This document shows, piece after piece, positions 18,924-27,721 of a stretch of 64,000 nucleotides of DNA; position 1 is the first letter of the stretch; every line of letters starts with the position of its first letter. This stretch comes from Arthrobacter zhaoxinii. Lineage in GTDB: Bacteria; Actinomycetota; Actinomycetes; Actinomycetales; Micrococcaceae. Under the pieces are notes generated by a model that did no database searches, was not told the origin of the DNA, and saw only the letters and a list, made by a program, of their open reading frames with translations. The DNA lies in contig NZ_CP104275.1 of the NCBI RefSeq assembly GCF_025244925.1, positions 682,001 through 746,000 on the forward strand. The letters run 5' to 3'. Made by a program: the position numbers and the translations under genes.

Positions 18924-19853
18924 TTACTTGAGGCTGCCCAGGGAGAGCCCGCCCTGCCAGTACTTCTGCAGCAAGAGGAACGAGATGATGAGCGGGATGA
19001 CCGAGACCAGCGACCCGCTGGTGACCAGGTTCCAGACGAGGCTGTTCGCCGTGGCGGAGTTCGACTGAACCTGCCAGGCATTGAGCCCCACCGTCACCGG
19101 AAGCAGCGTCTGGTCCGAGATCATGGCCAGCGGCAGGAAATAGTTGTTCCATCCGCCCACCACGGACAGCAGCAGCACGGTGACAACGGCCGGGCGCATC
19201 AGCGGCAGGGCGATGGTGAAGAACGTCCGGATTTCCCCTGAGCCGTCCACCCGGGCGGCATCAAGAAGCTCGTCCGGAATAGCGTCCTGGACATAGACAC
19301 GCATGAGGTAGACACCGAACGGGCTCAGCAGCGACGGGAGGATGACAGCCCAGATCGTGTTCGTGAGGCCGAGGTTGTTGAACAGCACGTACGTCGGAAT
19401 GACGAGGGCCGTGGCGGGCACCATGACCGATGCCAGGAGGATCATGAAGCTGATGGTCCGGCCCCGGAAGCGGTACTTCGCGAACGCGTACCCGGCGAGC
19501 ACAGCAAGGATGGTGGCCCCGAGGCCGCCGGCCGTTGCGTACAGGAACGAGTTGCCCAGCCAGCGCAGGTAGATGCCGTTGTTGTAGGTTGCCAGCTGCT
19601 GCAGGTTGTCAAAGAGGGCGAAGTTCTTATCGAACCACAGCGGCCCGCCGCTTCCGGTGAACAGTCCCTGGGTGCTCTTGGTCCCCGCGACGATGAGCCA
19701 CCACAGCGGAAGAAGGAAGTACAGGGACGCCACCGCCAGGAGGATGTGCAGGCCGACGGACCGCTCACCCTTCGCTTTCCGGTTGACGCGTTGCTTCGTC
19801 CGCCCGGAGGCGGTGACGGCCTCGTCGAGAAGCGGTGCAGGTGAAGTTGTCAT
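18924..19853 (-). CDS. CUT1-type sugar ABC permease, MalG-like
   Basis: A 309-residue inner-membrane protein with six predicted hydrophobic segments. The EAA loop (LLDAARVDGSGEIRTFFTIALPLMRP, about residues 200-225) marks the contact with the ATPase. Its start overlaps the upstream MalF-like gene stop by one base (TGATG). No ATPase gene is in this operon, so a shared MsiK-type ATPase elsewhere is expected, as is common in actinobacteria. Confidence 0.93.
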   Translation of the reverse strand: MTTSPAPLLDEAVTASGRTKQRVNRKAKGERSVGLHILLAVASLYFLLPLWWLIVAGTKSTQGLFTGSGGPLWFDKNFALFDNLQQLATYNNGIYLRWLGNSFLYATAGGLGATILAVLAGYAFAKYRFRGRTISFMILLASVMVPATALVIPTYVLFNNLGLTNTIWAVILPSLLSPFGVYLMRVYVQDAIPDELLDAARVDGSGEIRTFFTIALPLMRPAVVTVLLLSVVGGWNNYFLPLAMISDQTLLPVTVGLNAWQVQSNSATANSLVWNLVTSGSLVSVIPLIISFLLLQKYWQGGLSLGSLK

Positions 19854-20803
19854 CAGTTGAGTCCGCTCTTCTTGCGGGTGGCGATCAGGAAAATAATGGA
19901 GGCCAGGAAGACCATGAGTCCGAGCGCGAAGGAGATGGCCGAGGCGTAGTTGAACTGCTGGTAGGAGAACGCCAGATTGTACGCATACAGGTTGGGGGTA
20001 TACGCGGCGTCGATGGCGTTGCCGGCCAGCGGAGCCAGCACCTGCGGTTCGGTAAAGAACTGCAGCGTCCCGATCAGCGCGAACACCATGGTCAGCACGA
20101 GTGATGACGTGACAATCGGTACCTTGACCTGCAGGGCGGTCTGGAGCTTGGATGCTCCGTCGATCCTGGCCGCTTCATAGATGGACGGGTCGATCGACTG
20201 CAGGGACGCGTAGATGATGATCATGTAGTAGCCGGTCCACTGCCAGGTCACGATGTTGGTCAGCGACCAGAAGATCGAATCCCGGTTGAGCAGGTCGGGC
20301 GCCTGCAGGTGCAGGAAATCGAAGAAGGACACCAGCGGACCGAAGGACGGGCTGTAGAGGAACCCCCACATCAGGGCTCCGATCACCCCGGGGATGGCGT
20401 AGGGCGCGAAGATGAGCAGGCGGGAGAACCGGGACAGACGGGTTCTGACATCGTCGAGGATCAGCGCGAAGACCAGCGCCAGCCCGATCTGGAGCGGAAC
20501 GAAGACGAGGGCGAACCCCGCGACCCGCGCCATCCCTGACAGGAAGCGCTGGTCGCTGAAGGCTTTGGTGTAGTTCTCCAGCCCGGCGAACTGCTCGCCT
20601 CCCGCGAGGGTATTGGTGTGGAGGCTCATCCAGAACGCATAACAGAGCGGAAGGACGAGGAAGACGAGGAACACGACCGCGAAGGGGGCGAGAAACACCC
20701 AGCCGAACCGGGCGTTCTTCCGCTCCAAGGTGCTCTTCCGCTTTACCGGGGCCGGGCGGCCAGCTGGTTTTTGTAGCTGTGAGGTGGCTGAAGTGGCTGA
20801 CAT
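19853..20803 (-). CDS. CUT1-type sugar ABC permease, MalF-like
   Basis: A 316-residue membrane protein. The start at 20803 is preferred over 20854 because AAGGAAGAG lies 5 bases upstream and the N terminus (MSATSATSQ) is a typical cytoplasmic tail. The EAA loop is IYEAARIDGASKLQTALQVKVPI. Six hydrophobic segments are visible. It lies between the solute-binding protein and the MalG-like permease, forming the transmembrane pair of the importer. Confidence 0.92.
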   Translation of the reverse strand: MSATSATSQLQKPAGRPAPVKRKSTLERKNARFGWVFLAPFAVVFLVFLVLPLCYAFWMSLHTNTLAGGEQFAGLENYTKAFSDQRFLSGMARVAGFALVFVPLQIGLALVFALILDDVRTRLSRFSRLLIFAPYAIPGVIGALMWGFLYSPSFGPLVSFFDFLHLQAPDLLNRDSIFWSLTNIVTWQWTGYYMIIIYASLQSIDPSIYEAARIDGASKLQTALQVKVPIVTSSLVLTMVFALIGTLQFFTEPQVLAPLAGNAIDAAYTPNLYAYNLAFSYQQFNYASAISFALGLMVFLASIIFLIATRKKSGLN

Positions 20804-20876
20804 GTGTCTCTTCCTTGGGGCGCCTATGTGATGACCTCCGGACGGGCGGAGCACAGCTCCACCCGCCCGGAGTTAC

Positions 20877-22244
20877 TCATTTCAGGGTGAAACCCTGCTC
20901 GGTGGCGTAGGCCTCCAACGACGCCTGGAGTTCATCCGCCGCTTCATCTGCCGACATGCTGCCATCGATCGCTTCCGAGAGCAGGCGCTGGGACTCGTCG
21001 TAGTAGAACTGCGTGAACGGCGAGAACGTCACGCCCTTGTACTCAAGGGCGGCGGGGCCGAACACTTCCTTGTTCAGCTGCTGTCCGCCGTAGAAGTCGT
21101 AGGGGCGGTCCTGGAAGTATGCGGATTCGATCATCTCGGGGTCGGCCAGGAAGAGTCCGCCCACCTCGACCCCTAGTTCCTTGTTTTCCTGAGGCTCGTA
21201 GAGTTCAGCCGCAACCTTCGTGGCAAGTTCGGCGTCGTCGGCCTGCACGGTCACGCCCAGCGTGCTGCCGCCCCAGTTCACCTGCTTCGGGTTGGCGGCG
21301 TCCCACTGCGGAATCGGGGCTGCACGCCAGACAGCGTCCGTGTCAGCACCTTCCAACGCCGGAATGTGGATGTTGTACCAGACCGGATAGATCGCCGTGG
21401 CGTACCGGCCGCTGCCCAGGGCGGTGCTGAACTCGGGGGTCCAGGCCTGGTCCGTACCCACAAGGTCCCGATCAACGAGATCGATCCAGTAGTCGAACAC
21501 CTTCTTGCTGGCATCGTCATTGTGGTTGATGCTGATTTCGGTGGGATTGCCGTTGTCGAAGTCGAACGGTACGGCGCCTGCCTGATCGAGGAAGGCGTAA
21601 TGCTGGCCCTGTCCGTTCGGTGCGAAGTTGCCGATCAGGGTTTCTCCGCCGGATGCCGCGGCCAGCTGCTCGGCTGCGGCTGCGTACTCATCCCAGGTGG
21701 TCGGAATCGGGATGGAGTATTTTTCGAAGAGGTCCTGCCGGTACCACAGGCCCACCGGTCCCAGGTCGACCGGTACGGCATAGACACCGTCACCGCTGGA
21801 GACGTCGCGCCATGCACCTTCGGTGTAGTTGTCCTTGTACTCCTCGATGCCGTACTCGGTCATGTCCACGAGTCCGTCCTGGAGGAGGAAACTGTTCAGC
21901 CAGTCGTACTCGATCTGGACGATGTCGGGCGCCCCGGATTTGGACTGGAGCGAGGTCGAGAGCTTGGTATACGCATCAGCTCCCTGGCCGGCGTTCGACC
22001 AGCAGATCTGCACATCGTCATGGCTGTTGTTGAAGTTATCGACGGTCTGGGCGGTGTCTTCGAACCACGCCCAGTAAGTGACCACGGGGACGTCCTTCAC
22101 CTTGATCTCGTTGGTGCAGTTCGTTTTGCTGGCGCCGTCCCCGCCTGCGCTGGAATTGCCGCCGCTGTCATTGGAACAGCCGACCATTGCTGCGGCCAAT
22201 GCCGTTGTTATGCCTGCTGCGAGCAGGCCTTTTCCCTTGATCAT
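20877..22244 (-). CDS. Extracellular solute-binding lipoprotein of a CUT1 sugar importer
   Basis: A 455-residue family-1 solute-binding protein. Signal peptide with lipobox MVGC at residues 20-23, then a Ser/Gly linker and the binding domain starting VPVVTYWAWFEDTAQT. It is the first gene of the three-gene importer operon. A palindrome, TGAAAGCTTTCA, lies 52 bases before the start. The next gene upstream is a GH51 arabinofuranosidase on the same strand, so arabinose oligosaccharides or arabinosides are the likely cargo. Confidence 0.92.
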   Translation of the reverse strand: MIKGKGLLAAGITTALAAAMVGCSNDSGGNSSAGGDGASKTNCTNEIKVKDVPVVTYWAWFEDTAQTVDNFNNSHDDVQICWSNAGQGADAYTKLSTSLQSKSGAPDIVQIEYDWLNSFLLQDGLVDMTEYGIEEYKDNYTEGAWRDVSSGDGVYAVPVDLGPVGLWYRQDLFEKYSIPIPTTWDEYAAAAEQLAAASGGETLIGNFAPNGQGQHYAFLDQAGAVPFDFDNGNPTEISINHNDDASKKVFDYWIDLVDRDLVGTDQAWTPEFSTALGSGRYATAIYPVWYNIHIPALEGADTDAVWRAAPIPQWDAANPKQVNWGGSTLGVTVQADDAELATKVAAELYEPQENKELGVEVGGLFLADPEMIESAYFQDRPYDFYGGQQLNKEVFGPAALEYKGVTFSPFTQFYYDESQRLLSEAIDGSMSADEAADELQASLEAYATEQGFTLK

Positions 22245-22295
22245 TGTTAGCTAGTCCTTTCGCGGTGCAAAGACACCGTTGTCAGCAGCCCGGAA

Positions 22296-22307
22296 TGAAA
22301 GCTTTCA
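22296..22307. promoter_or_regulatory. Palindromic candidate operator ahead of the sugar importer
   Basis: TGAAAGCTTTCA is a perfect 12-bp palindrome in the 107-base gap between the arabinofuranosidase stop and the solute-binding protein start. Its symmetric centre and position fit a LacI-type operator, but it differs from the motif at 23946-23961, so another regulator may use it. Confidence 0.5.
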
Positions 22308-22351
22308 ACCCCGCTGCTGCTCCGCGGGATGGATGATGGTGCGTTTGGTGA

Positions 22352-23863
22352 CTAGTTCAGCGCGAGTGCAGTCCACGACACCGGAGGAAGGGTCACCGTG
22401 ACTGTTCCGTTGTCGACGTACGCGCTTTTGTTGGGTTCGGGGACCACACGGTCCTGGTCCTGGAGGGTGTTGGCGGCGTGGAAGTCCTCATGGTGCAGGG
22501 TCTCGGCGCTCTGGATGCCGTCGATGCCCAGCTGCCCGGCATCGATACTGATCGTGACGGCTTCGCTCAGGCTGCGGTTGACCAGGAAAACCGAGGTGTT
22601 GCCGGTGGCCTCGTCATGGGTGGCGACCGCATCGACCATGGGCACCTGCCCGTACGCGTCCGTGTGCATGCTCGGGGAATCGATTTTCGGATCCAGGACC
22701 GTTCCCCGGGCCAGGCGCGAGGTGATGGAAAACGGATAGAACGTGGTCTGCCGCCAGGCCGGGCCCTGCTGCTCGGTCATGATCGGAGCGATGACGTTGA
22801 CAAGCTGTGCCAGGCTGGCTGCCGTCACCCGGTCCGCATGGCGGAGCAGGCTGATCAGGAGCCCGCCGACGACAACAGCGTCCATGGCCGAGTAGGCATT
22901 CTCCAGCAGGCGCGGCGCCTGGGGCCACACGGCGGCGTCGGTGATTTTCTCGCCGTCGTTGTACTGCGACTGGTACCAGACGTTCCACTCGTCGAAGGAC
23001 AGGTACATGGTCTTGTCACTGCCGCGGACGGCTTTGACATGGTCAGCGCTTGCAACCACCGAATCGATGAAGCGGTCCATGCTCACGGCGGAGGCAAGGA
23101 AGCTGGAGAAATCACCGTCCTGCGGCTCGTAGTAGGCGTGGCAGGAAATGAAGTCGACGTCCTCGTACGTCTCCGTCAGGACCGTGCGTTCCCATTCTCC
23201 GAAGGTCGGCATGGCGGCACTTGAACTGCCGCAGACAACGAGTTCCAGGGCGGGATCCAGCTGGCGCATGGCCCGGGCCGTTTTGCCGGCCAGGCGGGCG
23301 TATTCGGTGGCGGTGCCGTGGCCGAGCTGCCACGGTCCGTCCATTTCGTTGCCCAGGCACCAGATCCGGATGTTGTGGGGGAGGGGGCTGCCGTTGGCAA
23401 CCCGCCGGTCCGAGAGTGCGGTGCCGGCCGGGATGTTCGCGTATTCGAGGACGTCCAGGGCTTCCTGCACACCCCGGGTACCGAGGTTGACCGCGTACAT
23501 CAGTTCGCCGCCGATTTCGGTGACCCACCGGGCAAACTCATCCAGCCCGACGTCGTTGCTTTCGATTGAGTGCCAGGCCAGGTCCAGTCTGCTGGGCCGG
23601 TCCTGGCGGGGGCCAACCCCGTCTTCCCACCGGTAGCCCGAGACAAAGTTTCCGCCCGGGTAGCGCACGGTGGAAATTCCCAGCTCACGCACGAGGTCAA
23701 TAACGTCGCGGCGGAACCCGTCGTCATTCGCCGTGTAATGCTCCGGCTCGTAAATGCCGCCGTAAATACTGCGTCCCAGATGTTCCACAAAGGAACCGAA
23801 AACCCTGCGGCTGACCGGTCCCACAGAGAAATGGGGGTCAAGGGTAAGGCGGACATTGGGCAT
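22352..23863 (-). CDS. Alpha-N-arabinofuranosidase, GH51
   Basis: A 503-residue glycoside hydrolase of family 51, full length. Key motifs are RYPGGNFVSGYRWEDG (about residues 67-82), IWCLGNEMDGPWQLG (about 170-184, with the acid/base Glu) and MYLSFDEWNVWY (about 290-301, with the nucleophile Glu). No signal peptide is present, so it acts on imported arabino-oligosaccharides in the cytoplasm. The downstream genes on the same strand encode the sugar importer and the divergent gene is a LacI regulator. The ATG follows GGAGTCCTT. Confidence 0.95.
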   Translation of the reverse strand: MPNVRLTLDPHFSVGPVSRRVFGSFVEHLGRSIYGGIYEPEHYTANDDGFRRDVIDLVRELGISTVRYPGGNFVSGYRWEDGVGPRQDRPSRLDLAWHSIESNDVGLDEFARWVTEIGGELMYAVNLGTRGVQEALDVLEYANIPAGTALSDRRVANGSPLPHNIRIWCLGNEMDGPWQLGHGTATEYARLAGKTARAMRQLDPALELVVCGSSSAAMPTFGEWERTVLTETYEDVDFISCHAYYEPQDGDFSSFLASAVSMDRFIDSVVASADHVKAVRGSDKTMYLSFDEWNVWYQSQYNDGEKITDAAVWPQAPRLLENAYSAMDAVVVGGLLISLLRHADRVTAASLAQLVNVIAPIMTEQQGPAWRQTTFYPFSITSRLARGTVLDPKIDSPSMHTDAYGQVPMVDAVATHDEATGNTSVFLVNRSLSEAVTISIDAGQLGIDGIQSAETLHHEDFHAANTLQDQDRVVPEPNKSAYVDNGTVTVTLPPVSWTALALN

Positions 23864-23945
23864 AAGGACTCCGTCGTCAAAATGTCACTGGTCGGTGAGG
23901 ATCTCCGGCGTTGCGAATACCGCGGGAATGGTGCAGCCTAAGGCA

Positions 23946-23961
23946 GGTACAACGTTGTACC
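23946..23961. promoter_or_regulatory. Perfect 16-bp palindrome, LacI-type operator
   Basis: GGTACAACGTTGTACC is a perfect inverted repeat with the central CG typical of LacI-family operators. It is 83 bases upstream of the arabinofuranosidase start and 186 bases before the divergent LacI gene, so one site can control both. A close relative of its core lies at 14743-14754. Confidence 0.75.
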
Positions 23962-24147
23962 GGAACGCTAAACCGGTAATAGCGGGGCGTCAATAGCCTT
24001 TTCGTGGAAATGGAAAAAAGTTTTTGTAACTGGTCGGCCGGGGAAGTACGGGTGGAGGAGCGGGCGGAGGCGCATTTTCACAGGGCTAGGATTTGTACAT
24101 TGCCCGGCCGGAGATGCTGGAGGGCAGGAGAGGGGCGCGGCGTAGGC

Positions 24148-25194
24148 ATGAGTCCGACAATCCACGATGTTGCCCGGGCGGCCGGCGTGTCGATCAAGAC
24201 GGTGTCCAACGTCCTCAACGACAGTCCCAAGGTGGGCTCGGCAACCCGGTCGCGGGTCCGCAGGATCATTGACGAACTGGGGTATCGGCCGAACCTCTCG
24301 GCCCGGGGACTGCGTTCCGGCAAGACCGGGGTGATCGGGCTGACCGTTCCCTCGCTGCGGGAAAACTACTTTGCCGAACTCGCCGACGCCGTGATCCGTG
24401 AAGCTGCCAAGCGGGGGCTGCGGGTGCTGATCGAACAGACGAACGGTGAACGGAAGCTCGAGCTCGAGGCCCTTTCCGGAGGCCAGATCCGCTTCATCGA
24501 CGGAATGCTGTTCAGTCCCGCAGAGCTGGGCCAGGACGACGTCGGCCTCCTGCCCGCCGGCGGACCCCTAGTGCTGCTGGGCGAGCGGATCTTCGACGGA
24601 CCCACCGACCACGTGACCATGCACAACACCTCGTCCGCCCGGGCCGCCGTCGAGCACCTCCTGCACACCGGCCGCTCACGGATCGCCCTGGTGGGAGCAC
24701 TGGATAGCTCCGGGGATGCGGCGAGCTCGGCCAGCCTGCGGGAGCGTGGTTATCATCAGGCCCTCGCCGGTGCCGGGATTTCCAGTGATCCGGCGCTGGT
24801 GGTGCGCGGCGGCAGCTGGGGCCGTGAAACCGGAGCCGCCGCCATTGCGGACCTTTGCCGTCGCGGCGCCGCCTTCGATGCCGTATTTGCCATGAATGAC
24901 ACGCTCGCGCTGGGGGCGTTGCGCCGGCTCGCGGAGGAAGGCCTGAGCGTGCCCCGCGACGTCGCGGTCATCGGCTTCGACAACATCGATGAGGGCCGCT
25001 ATTCCCTCCCTTCCCTGACCAGCGTCGATCCAGGCAGGGAGGAGATCGCGGAGACAGCGGTCCGCCTGCTGGTGGAGCGGATCGGGGAAAAGGAGGAGCC
25101 TTTGGCTCCGCGGACGGTGAAGGCCGGTTTCCGGATTGTCCATCGGGAATCCACCGGTTTTGGCGGCAGCGAGGTTCGGGACGACGGGCACTAA
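24148..25194 (+). CDS. LacI-family transcriptional regulator of the arabinoside genes
   Basis: A 348-residue repressor. The N-terminal HTH is TIHDVARAAGVSIKTVSNVLND, followed by the hinge helix (about 48-60) and a periplasmic-binding-like sensor domain. The start at 24148 gives the canonical MSPTIHDVARAAGVS; the upstream frame to 24004 does not resemble the family. It is divergent from the GH51 gene, with a 16-bp palindrome between them. The likely effector is arabinose or an arabino-oligosaccharide. The stop codon forms the edge of the following palindromic terminator. Confidence 0.92.
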   Translation: MSPTIHDVARAAGVSIKTVSNVLNDSPKVGSATRSRVRRIIDELGYRPNLSARGLRSGKTGVIGLTVPSLRENYFAELADAVIREAAKRGLRVLIEQTNGERKLELEALSGGQIRFIDGMLFSPAELGQDDVGLLPAGGPLVLLGERIFDGPTDHVTMHNTSSARAAVEHLLHTGRSRIALVGALDSSGDAASSASLRERGYHQALAGAGISSDPALVVRGGSWGRETGAAAIADLCRRGAAFDAVFAMNDTLALGALRRLAEEGLSVPRDVAVIGFDNIDEGRYSLPSLTSVDPGREEIAETAVRLLVERIGEKEEPLAPRTVKAGFRIVHRESTGFGGSEVRDDGH

Positions 25195-25239
25195 CGACGA
25201 CGGCGGCTTACCTCCCGCAGGAGGGGCCGCCGTCGTCGT
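25194..25239. terminator. Long palindromic bidirectional terminator, copy 2
   Basis: A perfect 14-bp stem (25194-25207 with 25226-25239) has a second inner pairing CCTCC/GGAGG. It serves the convergent LacI gene and the sugar isomerase gene. It differs from copy 1 (18831-18876) at 3 of 46 positions. Confidence 0.8.
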
Positions 25240-25249
25240 TGTGGGGGCG

Positions 25250-26251
25250 CTAGCGCGAGGAAAAAGCCGCGTCGAACGCCGCATCGGGCGGATCCAGCGC
25301 CAGCGAACGGACAAAGGCCAGCGCTTCGGGCGCCCCGACCAGCCGGTCCATGCCGGCGTCCTCCCACTCCACCGAGATGGGCCCGGTGTAGCCGATGCTG
25401 TTGAGCATCCGGAAGGCGTCCTCCCAGGGGACGTCCCCGTGGCCGGTGGAAACGAAGTCCCAGCCGCGCCGCGGATCGGCCCAGGGCAGGTGCGAGCCGA
25501 GCCGGCCGTTGCGGCCGTTGCTCATCCGCTTCTTCGTGTCCTTGCAGTCCACGTGGTAGATCCGGTCCTGGAAATCCCAGAGGAACGCCACCGGATCCAG
25601 GTCCTGCCAGACAAAGTGGCTGGGGTCCCAGTTCAGGCCGAAGGCGGGCCGGTTGCCGATCGCCTCCATCGCCCGGACGGTGGTCCAGTAGTCGTAGGCA
25701 ATCTCGCTGGGATGGACCTCGTGGGCAAAGCGCACGCCCACCTCGTCGAAGACGTCGAGGATGGGATTCCACCGGTCGGCAAAATCCTGGTAGCCGGCGT
25801 CGATGGCCTCCGCCGAAACCGGCGGGAACATGGCCACGTATTTCCAGATGGACGAACCGGTAAAGCCGATCACGGTGTCCACCCCCAGCACTGCGGCAAG
25901 CCGGGCGGTGTGCTTCATTTCCTCCGCTGCCCGTTGCCGGACGCCCTCCGGATCGCCGTCGCCCCACACCTGGTCGGAAACCATGTCCCGGTGGCGCTGA
26001 TCGATCGGGTCGTCGCAGACCGCCTGCCCCTTGAGGTGGTTGGAAATGGCGAACACCTTCAGGTGGTACTTCTCCAGAATGTCGCGGCGGCTCTGCACAT
26101 ACTCCTCGTCATCCCAGCGCCAGGGGTCCAGATGGTCGCCCCAGCAGGCGATTTCCAGCCCGTCGTACCCCCAGCCGGAGGCAAGGCGGGCCACTTCTTC
26201 GAGCGGTAGATCCGCCCACTGGCCGGTAAACAGAGTGACTGGTCGGGACAT
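25250..26251 (-). CDS. Sugar phosphate isomerase/epimerase family TIM-barrel protein
   Basis: A 333-residue xylose-isomerase-like TIM barrel. The [10 protein letters not shown] segment, [11 protein letters not shown] (metal-ligand Glu and His) and [13 protein letters not shown] (conserved NWDPSH) mark the family, as does [18 protein letters not shown] lies 6 bases before the ATG. It lies 39 bases downstream of the Gfo/Idh/MocA dehydrogenase on the same strand. Such pairs usually catabolise inositols or modified sugars through keto intermediates. The exact substrate is unknown. Confidence 0.9.
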   Translation of the reverse strand: MSRPVTLFTGQWADLPLEEVARLASGWGYDGLEIACWGDHLDPWRWDDEEYVQSRRDILEKYHLKVFAISNHLKGQAVCDDPIDQRHRDMVSDQVWGDGDPEGVRQRAAEEMKHTARLAAVLGVDTVIGFTGSSIWKYVAMFPPVSAEAIDAGYQDFADRWNPILDVFDEVGVRFAHEVHPSEIAYDYWTTVRAMEAIGNRPAFGLNWDPSHFVWQDLDPVAFLWDFQDRIYHVDCKDTKKRMSNGRNGRLGSHLPWADPRRGWDFVSTGHGDVPWEDAFRMLNSIGYTGPISVEWEDAGMDRLVGAPEALAFVRSLALDPPDAAFDAAFSSR

Positions 26252-26290
26252 GTGCAGGCTCCTTTGCCTAGGGATTCAGGGGCTGGGTGG

Positions 26291-27472
26291 TCAGCGTACG
26301 GGCAACCATACGCTGGACTTGGCTGCACTGCGGGCTACGGCATCGAGGACTTCCTGGACCTGCAGTCCGTCAGCGAACGACGGCGCGGGTGCGGTTCCGG
26401 CGGCGATGGCCTCCACGAAGTCCTTTGCCTGGTGCACGAAGCCGTGTTCGTAGCCCAGCGAATGGCCGGCGGGCCACCATGCGGAGAGGTAGGGGTGCTC
26501 CGGTTCGGTCACCATGATGCGGGTGAATCCCTGCCGGTCCGGCGGCAGCGTGTAATCCATAAAGCCCAGGAAGTTCAGGTCCTCCAGGTCGAAGCTGATC
26601 GCCCCGAGGCTGCCGGAGATTTCCAGCCGGAACGCGTTCTTGCGGCCGGTGGCCATCCGGCTGGCTTCGAAGGAGCCCAGCACGCCGTCCTCGAACCGCC
26701 CGGTAAACAGGGCGACGTCGTCGACCGTCACCGGACCTCGGGTGCCGGCTGCTCCGGCGCCTCCGCCCAGTCCGGTGCCGCGCTGTTCCGCGTCGGGCAC
26801 GGGACGGGTGTGCACGAGGGTGGCGAGGGTGCCGCTGACCTCGGCCAGCGGGACCCCGGTGATGTACTGGGCCAGATCGATGGCGTGCGCGCCCAGATCG
26901 CCGAGGACGCCGGACCCGGCCTTGTCCTGCTGCAGCCGCCAGGTCAGCGGGGAGTCCTCGTCCACCAGCCAGTCCTGCAGGTACACGGCCCGGACCTGCC
27001 GCACCGTGCCGATCGCGCCCGATGCCACCAGGTTCCGGGCGTGGGTGGTGGCGGGCAGCCGCCGGTAGGTGAAGCCCACCATCGCCTGCACACCCCGGGT
27101 TTGGGCACGGGCGGCGGCGTCGGCCATCGCCCGTGCCTCTTCCACCGTGTTGGCCAGCGGCTTTTCGCAGAGCACGTGCTTGCCGGCGTCGAGCGCTGCA
27201 ATGGCGATCTCCGCGTGGGAGGCACCGGGGGTGACGATGTCCACGACGTCGATGTCCTCCCGGGTGACGGCCTCCCGCCAGCCGGTGGCGGACCCGGCCC
27301 AGCCCCATTTCCGCGCGGCATCCTGCGTCCGTTCCGCATCGCGGCCCACCAGCAGCTCCATCTGCGGCTGCAGGGGCAGATCGAAGAACCGGGGAGCCAC
27401 CCGCCAGGCCTGCGAGTGGGCTGCCCCCATAAAGCCGTGCCCCACCAGTGCCACCCTCAGCGGCTTGTTCAT
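26291..27472 (-). CDS. Gfo/Idh/MocA-family sugar dehydrogenase
   Basis: A 393-residue NAD(P)-dependent oxidoreductase. The Rossmann motif VALVGHGFMGAAH is at residues 7-19, VDIVTPGASHAEIA near 77 and the catalytic EKPLANT near 105. The C-terminal domain fits the family. The ATG follows AAAGGAGA with ideal spacing. It is the first gene of a two-gene operon with the TIM-barrel isomerase and is divergent from a ROK regulator, which probably controls it. The substrate is a sugar or cyclitol. Confidence 0.93.
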   Translation of the reverse strand: MNKPLRVALVGHGFMGAAHSQAWRVAPRFFDLPLQPQMELLVGRDAERTQDAARKWGWAGSATGWREAVTREDIDVVDIVTPGASHAEIAIAALDAGKHVLCEKPLANTVEEARAMADAAARAQTRGVQAMVGFTYRRLPATTHARNLVASGAIGTVRQVRAVYLQDWLVDEDSPLTWRLQQDKAGSGVLGDLGAHAIDLAQYITGVPLAEVSGTLATLVHTRPVPDAEQRGTGLGGGAGAAGTRGPVTVDDVALFTGRFEDGVLGSFEASRMATGRKNAFRLEISGSLGAISFDLEDLNFLGFMDYTLPPDRQGFTRIMVTEPEHPYLSAWWPAGHSLGYEHGFVHQAKDFVEAIAAGTAPAPSFADGLQVQEVLDAVARSAAKSSVWLPVR

Positions 27473-27721
27473 GTTTTCTCCTTTGTGCTGTGCTGCATTT
27501 GAGACCGTGCCTAGGAAGACTGTGCGTCAGGCAAAGCCAGCGGAGATGCGCGCCCGCCCGTACCCCTCCATCAAGTTTGTCCTGCGTTGCGATACGCGTC
27601 ACAATAACAGAAGTCAGGCGATTGCGGTCCAACATACTACTGGCCATCGACATAAGTACGGGACACCTGATGGAGGGGGGATTTACGCTTCCGCGACTGA
27701 CCATTTCGGGGCAGCACGGCA

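Noticed and set aside
26252..27502. 416-codon plus-strand frame opposite the Gfo/Idh/MocA gene
   Set aside because: Antisense to a motif-complete dehydrogenase; Gly/Arg/His-rich shadow reading.
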